Below are positions 22,529 through 31,151 of a DNA stretch of 34,046 nucleotides, in pieces (positions within the stretch are counted from its first letter, which is position 1; each line of letters begins with the position of its first letter). The notes below the pieces were generated by a model, which worked only from the letters and a program-made list of their open reading frames with translations, made no database searches and was not told where the DNA came from. The position numbers and the translations under genes are program-made. Location: positions 1 through 34,046 of the IMG/VR virus record IMGVR_UViG_3300044712_002400; one strand, 5' to 3'. The DNA is from a virus.

Positions 22529-23248
22529 ATGGGTGGCTTTGATTTGACCCGTAACCCGTTTGATGAGGAGCAGCACAGGGACCCGGTTGTCTTGGCGGTC
22601 GATATCACCGATCGCAGCAAGGGAACGTTCTGCGTCACGCTGCAAGATATCCCTGATGGCAAGCTCAAGAGCCTGCGCTTTGCCCTGGCGTTCGCTTATG
22701 CCACCCAGGGCGAGCTCGTTGGGATTCGCGATGAGGTCGCGCGCGCTTGGGAGTCGAACCCTGACCAGGTCGCCGGGCTCATTGAGAAGGCGCTCAGCCA
22801 AGGCAAGGCCTCGATCGCGAGTGCAGACGCACATGCAGAAGCGCTCTCTCTGGTGACCCACGCGCAGAGAGACCTCGTGCAGTGGGGTGTCTGCGATCAC
22901 CAGGCGGACGACTTCCGCTTTCCCAAGAAGGCCGGCGAAGAGCCAAGCGCGACCCCCTTTCAACCAATCGAGCTCGAGCACCCTGGGCAAAAGGTCATCG
23001 GCGCCAACCATCGAATGCTCACTCTCTATGCCAAGCTGGGCATCTTAGAGCGCCTCTGTACGGCGGTCCTGAACTATCAGGACGGGAAGCTCTTGCAGGC
23101 AGAGGCGGAGTGGGCGCGCGTCGAGAAGTCCCGAGAAGATGCAAAGGCCCAGAAAAAAAAAGAGGAAAGCCAAAGGCAAAGCAAGAACTCCAGCACGCCA
23201 AACACCCCGGCGAGCTCACCCGCGCCCAACGAATCGCCATCGCAATAA
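22529..23248 (+). CDS. Tail assembly chaperone (G-like)
   Basis: 239 residues from ATG 22529, with GAGGGG close upstream; GTG 22523 is an alternative. Between tail tube and tape measure this is the place of the tail assembly chaperone pair (lambda G and GT). The body is helical and acidic. After the AAAAAAAAA run at 23153-23161 the zero-frame tail becomes low-complexity (Ser/Pro/Asn-rich), which suggests that the meaningful continuation is the -1 frame. Only a fraction of ribosomes would shift. The chaperone would coat the tape measure during tail assembly. Confidence 0.7.
   Translation: MGGFDLTRNPFDEEQHRDPVVLAVDITDRSKGTFCVTLQDIPDGKLKSLRFALAFAYATQGELVGIRDEVARAWESNPDQVAGLIEKALSQGKASIASADAHAEALSLVTHAQRDLVQWGVCDHQADDFRFPKKAGEEPSATPFQPIELEHPGQKVIGANHRMLTLYAKLGILERLCTAVLNYQDGKLLQAEAEWARVEKSREDAKAQKKKEESQRQSKNSSTPNTPASSPAPNESPSQ
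23153..23161 (+). other. Probable programmed -1 frameshift site (A9 slip)
   Basis: Nine A's in frame as AAA AAA AAA, then GAG. A -1 slip moves ribosomes into an open frame that continues without stop to 23653-23655: RGKPKAKQELQHAKHPGEL and on through the gene at 23275. The fused product would be about 375 residues (211 + 164). Position between tail tube and tape measure is where -1 slippage of G/GT chaperones is known. The -1 frame here reads like real protein, unlike the zero frame. Confidence 0.65.
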
Positions 23249-23274
23249 GGCTGCACGTACCCTTGGAGGAGACC

Positions 23275-23655
23275 GTGTTTGATGAATCGACGAAGAAAAA
23301 GAAGAAGCGCTCTCTGGGTCTGGGCAGTGTGTTGCCAGAGTGCGCTAAGTGTCTCAAGGTCAACCGCAAGCAGCTGGGTTGCCATCGCTTTGGGAACTCC
23401 TTCGTTGGTTCTGTCACCATCCGAATCGCCAAAGAAGAGAAGCCAACGGCGCGCGGGATCATCCTGTGCTGTCCTCGCTCCTTCGATCAACCTCTCCTCG
23501 AGGCGGCGACCTGGGAGGCCCTCTCGATCGAAAGAGACGGGGGCCTGCACGCGGCCTTTATGAAACCGCTCGCGCATCTGTGGGCGCGTACCGTTGGCTT
23601 TTATCGAGAGGTCCTCGCCGCGCGCGACAACTATCTCTCAGAGCGGGAGGCCTGA
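23275..23655 (+). CDS. Tail chaperone T-part (frameshift extension; possible own start)
   Basis: The downstream part of the -1 frame. It may also be translated alone from GTG 23275, with GGAGGAG upstream, giving 126 residues. A basic Lys run near the start (KKKKKR) precedes a compact domain with Cys-x-x-Cys (CAKC) and helices (ATWEALSIERDGGLHAAFMK). In phage tail assembly the GT form binds the tape measure. Whether it is made alone, fused or both needs protein evidence. The stop overlaps the next ATG (TGATG). Confidence 0.6.
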   Translation: MFDESTKKKKKRSLGLGSVLPECAKCLKVNRKQLGCHRFGNSFVGSVTIRIAKEEKPTARGIILCCPRSFDQPLLEAATWEALSIERDGGLHAAFMKPLAHLWARTVGFYREVLAARDNYLSEREA

Positions 23656-24827
23656 TGCCTGTGGCGATCGAGATGTTTACAACCCCCGTGGTCGTACCTA
23701 CGGGCGGCATCACCCTGGGCATCGAGATTCAAACGACAGTGGGCGGCATTGCAAAGGTGCTCAACAGCGCGGCCGCTGCGTATCCCGTTCTGCCAGCGGG
23801 AACCTATGCGTTCTTTGTTTTCTTGGCGAAAGCAAACGCGCTCCTCCGTCAGTGGGTCTTAGACGCGGCGACGGCCCTGGGCATCACCACGCGCCCCGCG
23901 CTCGCGAACGTCTTGCTCAAGTTTACTGTGCCCTCTCCTCTGGTACCCACGGCCAACGGAAATATGTTGGTGGTCTCCTTCGTGCCCACAGGCTTTGCCA
24001 TCGGCGCGAACGTCATGGTCATCACCGGCGGCTTTCTCGATGCCAACACAACCGGCGCGTTCTGGACGAAGCTCGGGATGGTGCGGGATTCGTTCAACAC
24101 CAAGGGCGCGACGACTGTCACAACCGTTCTACTCTCCTTTACGGCAGCTCGACAGTCTTCTTATTTGTACGTCTATGAGCGGCAGGGTGAAGACCAGGGC
24201 GATATCGAGGAGGCGCAAGGCAACACCCGGGTGTTGCGAGATAATACAGTGCGGCAACATGTGTTCGGCTCTACTCGAGCAGACCGGGTGATTCGCCTCT
24301 TTGAGCATGAGGCCACGATGTTGGGCGGCCCTGTTCCTGTCGCGACCTTCTCCTCTATCAACGGCGCCCGCAACCAGCTGACGCTCAAGACTCAGGACGA
24401 AGACGGCCTGGTCAACTGCAGCAACCTCTATCAGAACGAGGACCTCTTTACCCTGGGGGCTTATGTCCGGGTGGGTTTGTCGCGCCATGTGACCCGCTGC
24501 GACCTCAAGACAGGAGCTCCAAAGACGACCTCAGCGACCTTGTTTGAGGCGGCCTCTGCCAACGCCGGCGCGTCGATGGTCGCGGGCCAGACGTTGTTTC
24601 GAGTGAGTGAGTTTGACGCGATGATGCGCCGGGTCCTCGATGTTGGATACGTCGTGTATCACGAGCCAGACGACACCACAGGACAGACCCGCTTCAAGGG
24701 CGAGGCCTACGCGCTGATGATTGATGGCAAGGTGAAGGTGACCCCCTCTCGCGTGGATAAGTTCTTTGACCTTTACCAAGTGACGTTGCTCCTCGTGCGG
24801 CGCGATGTCCCTGAGCTCATGCTGTAA
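23655..24827 (+). CDS. Tail protein, beta-rich, unknown
   Basis: 390 residues from ATG 23655 (TGATG overlap with the chaperone stop). It is mainly beta-stranded with Thr/Val/Gly-rich repeats of strands, and reads like a tail-associated structural protein, for example a minor tail tube or decoration protein. No family is firmly recognised. It is placed between chaperone and tape measure, which is unusual for simple siphophages. An upstream start in the same frame runs through other genes and is rejected. Confidence 0.6.
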   Translation: MPVAIEMFTTPVVVPTGGITLGIEIQTTVGGIAKVLNSAAAAYPVLPAGTYAFFVFLAKANALLRQWVLDAATALGITTRPALANVLLKFTVPSPLVPTANGNMLVVSFVPTGFAIGANVMVITGGFLDANTTGAFWTKLGMVRDSFNTKGATTVTTVLLSFTAARQSSYLYVYERQGEDQGDIEEAQGNTRVLRDNTVRQHVFGSTRADRVIRLFEHEATMLGGPVPVATFSSINGARNQLTLKTQDEDGLVNCSNLYQNEDLFTLGAYVRVGLSRHVTRCDLKTGAPKTTSATLFEAASANAGASMVAGQTLFRVSEFDAMMRRVLDVGYVVYHEPDDTTGQTRFKGEAYALMIDGKVKVTPSRVDKFFDLYQVTLLLVRRDVPELML

Positions 24828-24836
24828 GGAGGCCAC

Positions 24837-26975
24837 TTGGCGATCATTGTGAAGGTGGTCCTCAACCTTGATGAGGCGAATGAGCAGCTGGATAAATTCC
24901 AGGCATCGGCGGCAGAGGCCTTTAAGAAAGCGGGCGCGTCACTGGGGGACAACTTCAACGCCGGCGCACAAGAAGGTCTCGACAAAGCGACGGAACAATT
25001 TGGCGGCTTTGCCTCTGGCGTCGAGAAGCAGCTGAAGCGCGCGGCTGATGCAGCCGAAAACATCAGTAACAAGCTCTCGCTGCAAGACAAGATTGGCATC
25101 TTTGGCGACGCGAAAGACGTCTTTGAAAAGGCGGCCGGGTCACTGCTCGGCTTCAACCAGGCGGCCATTGATAGCGCCGTCCGTATCGCTGACGTAGCCG
25201 AGAAGGGCGCCAACATTGGCGCAGTCTTCGGGCCTCTGCCTGCGCTCATCCTGGGTGGGGTGGGTGCTCTGCTGGAATACTTCGGGGAGTCCAAGCGAAT
25301 CAGCGCAGAGAGCGAGGCTGCAGCCGTCCGGCATAAGCAGGCGATTGAAGGCCTTCACCTTGAGCTGAAAGCGCTGCAGCGCGATGCCATCTCTGACGGC
25401 AAAGCAAACCTTGAGGCAATGGGCGTCGCCCTGGTCAAGCTGGGCGACAAGATACGAGACCAGAACAAAGGGACGCGCGAAGGGTCTCAGGAGGGCATCG
25501 CCAAGGATACGCTCTTTGCTCTCGACCAGGCGCAGAAGCAGGTGCAGGAGATTCAAGACAGCATCGTCGAGACCCAGGACAGCTTCAAACCCAAGTCTCT
25601 CGATGAACTCAAGACGGCCGCAGAGAACTCCGCGAAGGGTCTGACCACCGCGCAAACAGAGCTGGGCAAGCTGAACAAAGAATTGGAAGAATCCAAGCGG
25701 CTCGTCAGCTCGACAGACATCACCACATTCAGCGGGCTTGTGCAGTTCGTGGGTAAAGATTTGGGTGGGTTGGTGCTCGACTTCTCCGAGAAGATACAGC
25801 AGCAAGAGCGCAGCGTCTCAGATGCACGCGCCAAGGCGAGTAAGGATGAGGCGGCCTACAAAGCCGAGCTCAAGAAGAGTGAAGCCGAGCTCGAGCGCGG
25901 GCGCCAAGAAAGTGCCCGCAAAGCGAAGGAGCGCGCGGAGCAGTCACGCCGCGATCGAGAGGCAGAGGTCGCGTACAACCGGGCGCTGCGCGAATCCATC
26001 TTGGCGCTGCGCGAGGCAGAGCAGGCGAGGACCCAGGCCATTTATGATCAGGGGGTTGAGCTGCAAAAGCTTGGCGAGGACTTCGCCAAAGTAGTGAAGG
26101 GTCAGGTAGAAGAGCTCGCGCAGTTTGGACCCGAGATCATGCAGAAGTTTTTGCCGGCGTTATTGGACGCGAGCAACCAGGGCGAAGAGGCGATGGCCCG
26201 GGTGGTCTTTCAAGCGAAGCTCTACAAGATCGAGATGGAAGGCCTGCCGCCTCTGGCCTCTGTCATTGGCGGTCAAACAGGGCAGGTCGATAATCTGAAG
26301 GCCTCCATCGCGGGGCTGTTCAACGTCATCTACACAGAAGGCTCCAACGCTGACATCGCGCTGACTGCCATCTCCGGTTCGCTCAAAGACATTGGCAGCT
26401 CTGCAGCGGGGGCCATTGGCGGCGCCGCGTCTGGGGCGCTCTCCGATTTATTCGAGGCGATGGCGGCCGGCGAGAAGACGGCAGAGGGCTTTGCCAAAAG
26501 CTTTGCGCGCAAGAGCGCTGAGGCGCTGCGGAGCACTGGGTCAGACCTCATCGGGGATGGCATCGCGAACGAGCTCAAGGCCCTCGCAATGACCTTCATC
26601 CCTGGGATGCAGGGGAACGCCGTTGGGTTGGCGAGCGCCGGCGCGGCAGAGATCGCGGCGGGCTTAGCAATGGGCGGCGTTGGTGTTGGGGTGGGTCGCC
26701 GGGTGGGACCTGCGCCCGAGTCGGAAGATGCAGCCCGGGGCGGGTCTTCTTCCCTGGGGGGAGGTGGGGGCCCGAGCTTAGGCGCCGCGACCCCGCGCGA
26801 ACTCGAGCGCGCCCCTGTCATCTATCAGTTCTTTGCGGGCGGGGCGCCGGGCTCCACAACCGTGAACGCCGGCGACGGCCCGGCCTCGCTCGCCCAGGCC
26901 AACCGAGAACTCACCCGTATCCAATCAGAAGGCGGCCGGGTGGGTAGCGGCGGCTTCACACGGAGGAAGTCTTGA
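24837..26975 (+). CDS. Tape measure protein
   Basis: 712 residues from TTG 24837 with AAGGAGG 4 nt upstream. Long helical, Ala/Glu/Gln/Lys-rich segments with coiled-coil pattern, one hydrophobic stretch near residues 126-150 (GPLPALILGGVGALL), a Gly-rich C-terminal part around 635-670 and a basic tail fit a tape measure. It sets tail length: at about 0.15 nm per residue the tail would be near 105 nm. The stop overlaps the next start. Size is moderate for this family. Confidence 0.85.
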   Translation: MAIIVKVVLNLDEANEQLDKFQASAAEAFKKAGASLGDNFNAGAQEGLDKATEQFGGFASGVEKQLKRAADAAENISNKLSLQDKIGIFGDAKDVFEKAAGSLLGFNQAAIDSAVRIADVAEKGANIGAVFGPLPALILGGVGALLEYFGESKRISAESEAAAVRHKQAIEGLHLELKALQRDAISDGKANLEAMGVALVKLGDKIRDQNKGTREGSQEGIAKDTLFALDQAQKQVQEIQDSIVETQDSFKPKSLDELKTAAENSAKGLTTAQTELGKLNKELEESKRLVSSTDITTFSGLVQFVGKDLGGLVLDFSEKIQQQERSVSDARAKASKDEAAYKAELKKSEAELERGRQESARKAKERAEQSRRDREAEVAYNRALRESILALREAEQARTQAIYDQGVELQKLGEDFAKVVKGQVEELAQFGPEIMQKFLPALLDASNQGEEAMARVVFQAKLYKIEMEGLPPLASVIGGQTGQVDNLKASIAGLFNVIYTEGSNADIALTAISGSLKDIGSSAAGAIGGAASGALSDLFEAMAAGEKTAEGFAKSFARKSAEALRSTGSDLIGDGIANELKALAMTFIPGMQGNAVGLASAGAAEIAAGLAMGGVGVGVGRRVGPAPESEDAARGGSSSLGGGGGPSLGAATPRELERAPVIYQFFAGGAPGSTTVNAGDGPASLAQANRELTRIQSEGGRVGSGGFTRRKS

Positions 26976-29557
26976 CCGCTCAAATGTCTCAGGCCTGGGG
27001 CGCCATCGTCATCTATGGGTTTCCTGACCCGGCCTCTCCCCAAAGCGGCGCTCCTGTCGTGTTTACCAATGGCGCCTTTGCTCTGCCGGCAGAGCTCACC
27101 GGCTACACCATTCGCAATTGGCTGACAGAGATTGGCGGCGAGACCTTTACGGCGAACCTGCGCACCCCGTGCGCGGCAGGTGGGTCGATTCGGGCGCTCC
27201 TCGAGGACACAGACGGCGCGCTCTCTGCTCTGCTGGTGAAGGACTCAACTGCTGCAGGGTGGTATCTGGAGAGCGCCGCGATCGATGATGCGGTGACGTC
27301 GTTCACGCTGAGCGGGAACACGGCCCCCACCATCAACCTCTTGCTGTGGATTGAAGGCGAGGCCGTCAAGGTGACCAACGTCGTCGCCGGTCCGACAGCA
27401 AGAACCTGGGTCGTCACGGTGACCAGAGGCCAATGCGGCTCCTTCGCGGCGACGCATCGAGTGACCCCCTCTGTCTATTGGGCGCCGGGCTCTAATGGCA
27501 TCGCAGAGCGCATCCTGGTCACGTCCAAGCCCGTGCCCTCCCGGCATCGCTTTTTGGCTCGCGCGTATCGACTGCGAGAGACAGAGACCGGGACGACGGA
27601 GGTCTCTCACTATCGAGACGGTTATCTCTCGCGCACTGTGGGGCGCATCAGCCCCCGGGTCTGTGAGTTTCATTTTGAGCCAGTCACCCGATTGATTGAA
27701 GATCATGTGGTGCGCCGCAATGCGGGTCCTGTCTCAGTGGGTCGCTGCATCGAGATCACAGACTTGGCAGAGGCCTTTGGGATCGCAGGGTCGCAGGTCT
27801 ATCCGCGCAAGGCGCGCCTCTGGTTATCTGCGAAAGAAGCCGGGCTCTTCTTGGACTTTCCCTTTCGACAACCAGGGAACACCGGCATTGATGCGACGTT
27901 GGTTACCTTGGCGCAGTCGGTCTATCAGTCGGGCGCGGAGTGCCCCAAGCTCTGCAAGCTGACCTCCACTCCCGGCGAGGCGCTCTATGAGATCACGTCG
28001 ATTGAGTATATCCCCGGCTCGAGCGTTCCCGATCACTCCTCGGAAGAGTTCATCTTGGTGAACCTCTCCGTGTGGCGCTCTGATATCGCGTTGGGCGAGC
28101 GCATTACAGAGGCCGGGTACACGGTCTTCTCGCGCTATCCCGGGGGCTTTGCCCAGGGGCAAGCCGTTCCTCTGATCGTGGGAGATACGCCGCCCCAGGT
28201 CGAACTCTGGTTGCTGCCGTCGCTGACCATCGCCCAGTTCTTTGCGCGCTTCCTCTGCTCGAATGGCGGCGACATGGACAACGCCTTTGACCTCTTTCCC
28301 CCCGGAGTCGGGTTGCGCCTGCCTGACGTTTTCATCAACTGGGGAATTCCCCAGTTGAACCCTTCGCTCGATACCGTCGCCCTGGCCGAGCTCGACCAGC
28401 TCCAGACGACCAAGTACATCTGGCCGATCAAGCCGGGAACAAAACCCGCGGACCTCTTGAATCACATTTGTCGTCTGCTTCGGATTGTGCCGACTCCTCT
28501 CGTAGAAGGAGGGATGACGCTGCGCACCTGGGCGAGGCCCTTCACGTCAACGGCCAACGAGGTCGTACTCGAGGATACGGAGCTCGAACTCTTGACAGAC
28601 ATCGCCCCGCTTCGCGCGCTCGAGTTCGTCGCCGGCGTCGATCTGCTGACCTTTGAGCCAGTCACCCCACCCAGGCTCGCCCTCGTACAGAGCACGCTGA
28701 CCGCAGAGGCCGGAGATTTGGAGCGCGTCTGGGTCTTGGTACAGGACCGCAACGCGCTCGATGATGAGGCCTTCGCGAGCGGCGATATCTTCGAGTGCTG
28801 CAGGGCCTTCTTTGTCACGCTGCAGGGCGAGCCTTTGGTGCTCAAAGGAGTGACCGACCTCGATGGCGTCAGCTATCAATCAGTGGATTATTTGACGCTG
28901 ACGGACCCCGCGATTCCCACCCCGTTGGGCCGGGGCGTCATCAGCAAACGGTACATCGTCATCTCTGTGGGGCTGAGCTGGAACGATGCAGGGCAACCCA
29001 TCTTGCTCTTGCCTGACGAGCTCAACAACGCGGCGCTGCAATCCACGGGCAAGATCGCGCCAACCTTGCGCGTCAGTGAGCTCAGGCAGGTCAAAGGAGC
29101 GGGGCCTTATACCATCGCAGTGCGCGTCGATTCGTTGGGAGACACCACCTTTGACGCGAACTCAGCCCACGGCGGCATCTGGTACGACATCTTATCAGAG
29201 GCCGGGTATGTGCGCTGTATCAGGCCCGTACACAACACCGTCACAGACCCCACCAAAGACCGCATTGGGTGGCTCGAATGCTACGCGCAGATAGCCTCTC
29301 TGACCTATGTGGGTCCGGAGACTCAGATGGAGCTGACCCTTGCAGCGGCGTGGCTCCATGACGGGCTGACGGCGCAAGATTATTTTGTCGCCGGAGAGAC
29401 CTTCATCACCCTGATGGATGTGAACACCGGCAACCGCCTGGGGTTCCGAGTGGAGCCTGCAGCGACCCAGCTCTACTCCAATGGAACCGGGCTGGACTTT
29501 CTCAAGTTTGACGGGGTGCTTCCTTTTGATTCACACCGTTCTTTGATAGGAGCGTAA
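26972..29557 (+). CDS. Tail-tip/baseplate protein with in-frame palindrome
   Basis: 861 residues from TTG 26972 (TTGA overlap with the tape measure; GGAGGAA upstream); ATG 26984 is an alternative. It is a large beta-rich protein with many short strands, the size and position of a baseplate hub or tail-tip protein. No enzymatic domain is recognised. Palindrome copy 10 at 28335-28358 lies in frame and encodes INWGIPQLN around residues 455-462, a different reading frame of the element from the other in-frame copies. Confidence 0.65.
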   Translation: MTAQMSQAWGAIVIYGFPDPASPQSGAPVVFTNGAFALPAELTGYTIRNWLTEIGGETFTANLRTPCAAGGSIRALLEDTDGALSALLVKDSTAAGWYLESAAIDDAVTSFTLSGNTAPTINLLLWIEGEAVKVTNVVAGPTARTWVVTVTRGQCGSFAATHRVTPSVYWAPGSNGIAERILVTSKPVPSRHRFLARAYRLRETETGTTEVSHYRDGYLSRTVGRISPRVCEFHFEPVTRLIEDHVVRRNAGPVSVGRCIEITDLAEAFGIAGSQVYPRKARLWLSAKEAGLFLDFPFRQPGNTGIDATLVTLAQSVYQSGAECPKLCKLTSTPGEALYEITSIEYIPGSSVPDHSSEEFILVNLSVWRSDIALGERITEAGYTVFSRYPGGFAQGQAVPLIVGDTPPQVELWLLPSLTIAQFFARFLCSNGGDMDNAFDLFPPGVGLRLPDVFINWGIPQLNPSLDTVALAELDQLQTTKYIWPIKPGTKPADLLNHICRLLRIVPTPLVEGGMTLRTWARPFTSTANEVVLEDTELELLTDIAPLRALEFVAGVDLLTFEPVTPPRLALVQSTLTAEAGDLERVWVLVQDRNALDDEAFASGDIFECCRAFFVTLQGEPLVLKGVTDLDGVSYQSVDYLTLTDPAIPTPLGRGVISKRYIVISVGLSWNDAGQPILLLPDELNNAALQSTGKIAPTLRVSELRQVKGAGPYTIAVRVDSLGDTTFDANSAHGGIWYDILSEAGYVRCIRPVHNTVTDPTKDRIGWLECYAQIASLTYVGPETQMELTLAAAWLHDGLTAQDYFVAGETFITLMDVNTGNRLGFRVEPAATQLYSNGTGLDFLKFDGVLPFDSHRSLIGA
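28335..28358. repeat. Dispersed palindrome, copy 10 (in frame)
   Basis: A 24-bp perfect palindrome (core 28337-28356) within the 861-residue tail gene, encoding NWGIPQL. It is the only copy more than 1 kb from both ends of the gene that contains it. Confidence 0.95.
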
Positions 29558-29562
29558 TAACA

Positions 29563-30429
29563 ATGGCGATTGACTCCGTCGATAAAGCGTATGCAGCGGC
29601 CTCGAGCGACACAGCTCTGCAACAACGGGTGTTCTCTAAGAGCCTGGGCGCCGCCTTCAACGCGGCTGATGTGCCCATCAACCTGATGCCGTACGGCAAC
29701 CAGCCGGCCGCAAGAAACCCCAACAACACCAAGGCGGCGACGCCTCTCACCAACGCGCTCACCACGGGCATCATCCCGTTCACGGACCCATCCGGCTCTA
29801 ACAAGCTGATCATGGAGAGCATCGAGGCCCGCCTCTTAGACACAGGCCTCGCCGCGGGCGACTCTGTCAGCGTGATCATCATCGATCGACTGCTCGAGTA
29901 TGGCGGCTTTGTTGGCAACTCTGCGGCGGCGCAGGGCCCCACCAACGCCTCTGCCATCCCGCGCTATGTCGATGGCGTTGGGGTACAGATGGCGGCTGTC
30001 GTCAGCGCAGCGCCGGGCCTTGGCGTTACGCCTGTCACGCTGACGATTACCTATGACAGTGACAGCACAGTGGGTTCAACCGTCGCAGTCACAACGCGCA
30101 CAGACGGCACTGTGTTGGGCCGGGTCATTCACGGCACTGATTATTTTATTCCGATTGCGCAGCGCGGCGTGAAGAAGATCACGCAGGTACAGCTCAGCGC
30201 GACGACGGGCGGCGCGGGTCAGTACGCGATCTTTCTCTTCAAGGTACTGGGCTCGATGCTGCTTAAGAGAGCACCCGACAGCAAGAGCTTTGCGCTTGGC
30301 CCAGGTCGAATCTTCCCTCGCATCTATCCCGGGGCGGCGCTCGACTTCTTCCTCGTACAGGGAAGCCCAACGGGCGTAAACCTTGCGAATGCCGGCGTCT
30401 CTGGAATCCTCAACGCGATGGAGGGATAA
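29563..30429 (+). CDS. Virion/tail appendage protein, unknown
   Basis: 288 residues from ATG 29563 with AGGAG upstream. It is Ala/Gly/Thr-rich and beta-stranded throughout, typical of phage appendage or tail-tip proteins. It follows the large tail-tip gene and precedes the receptor-binding candidates. No specific family recognised. The stop overlaps the next ATG (TAATG). Confidence 0.6.
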   Translation: MAIDSVDKAYAAASSDTALQQRVFSKSLGAAFNAADVPINLMPYGNQPAARNPNNTKAATPLTNALTTGIIPFTDPSGSNKLIMESIEARLLDTGLAAGDSVSVIIIDRLLEYGGFVGNSAAAQGPTNASAIPRYVDGVGVQMAAVVSAAPGLGVTPVTLTITYDSDSTVGSTVAVTTRTDGTVLGRVIHGTDYFIPIAQRGVKKITQVQLSATTGGAGQYAIFLFKVLGSMLLKRAPDSKSFALGPGRIFPRIYPGAALDFFLVQGSPTGVNLANAGVSGILNAMEG

Positions 30430-31151
30430 TGGCCCAGCTCGCCCTGGTCACTGATTTTCTGCGCTATCGCAAGCGGTTCAGGGTTGGGGCGGGGCACCTG
30501 GTTCCCATCTCCTCAGAGGCCTATCCCAAGCTCACTGGTTGGCCGCCCAACATCAACCACGACACAGACCTTTATCAAAGCATCATCCCGTTTATCGAAG
30601 GGCAGAACGCAGACGGTTACGTGTTCTCTCTGACGGGCGAGCGGCTTGCCGGGTCTCTTGCTGTGGCGGCCGGGCACAGTCACGAGCTCGCCAAGACGGC
30701 GCTCGCCTGGTGGCCCGTTGGGTCTTGGCAGTGTCCCGCGAACAGGGGCCCCGATAAACCAGAGGCCACCGTTCTGACGACGTCGGTGTATCTCAACCCC
30801 ATCATGGCGATCATCCTGGGTACGCTGCAGCCGGGAACGACCCGCGTCGCGATCAGAGCTTGTGTCACCGGGCCATTCAATGCGGGCGCCGCCAACTTCT
30901 TTCAGCTCAAGTTCAGTTTGTATGGAGACCTCGACACCTCTTTCTTATCGCCCATCACGACCCAGTTGGTCTGGGACTTGAGTGTGACCTCGACACAGAG
31001 ATGGCTAGAGACCTCTCCGATCGACATCACCGGGCTATCGCTCTCTGCCAATCGGCAGTTGGTGTGCTTGGCACAGTGGAGCTTTGATGTGGGCGCCGGC
31101 GCTCCTGATATGGCGGTGTATCAAATCCAGATAGGAGCGCTCGATCAATGA
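30429..31151 (+). CDS. Tail/receptor-binding region protein, unknown
   Basis: 240 residues from ATG 30429 (TAATG overlap). The C-terminal half has strands like TLQPGTTRVAIRACVTGPF and SLYGDLDTSF, reminiscent of beta-sandwich phage fibre domains. No motif known. The stop overlaps the next gene by ATGA. It probably forms part of the host-recognition complex at the tail tip. Confidence 0.55.
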   Translation: MAQLALVTDFLRYRKRFRVGAGHLVPISSEAYPKLTGWPPNINHDTDLYQSIIPFIEGQNADGYVFSLTGERLAGSLAVAAGHSHELAKTALAWWPVGSWQCPANRGPDKPEATVLTTSVYLNPIMAIILGTLQPGTTRVAIRACVTGPFNAGAANFFQLKFSLYGDLDTSFLSPITTQLVWDLSVTSTQRWLETSPIDITGLSLSANRQLVCLAQWSFDVGAGAPDMAVYQIQIGALDQ

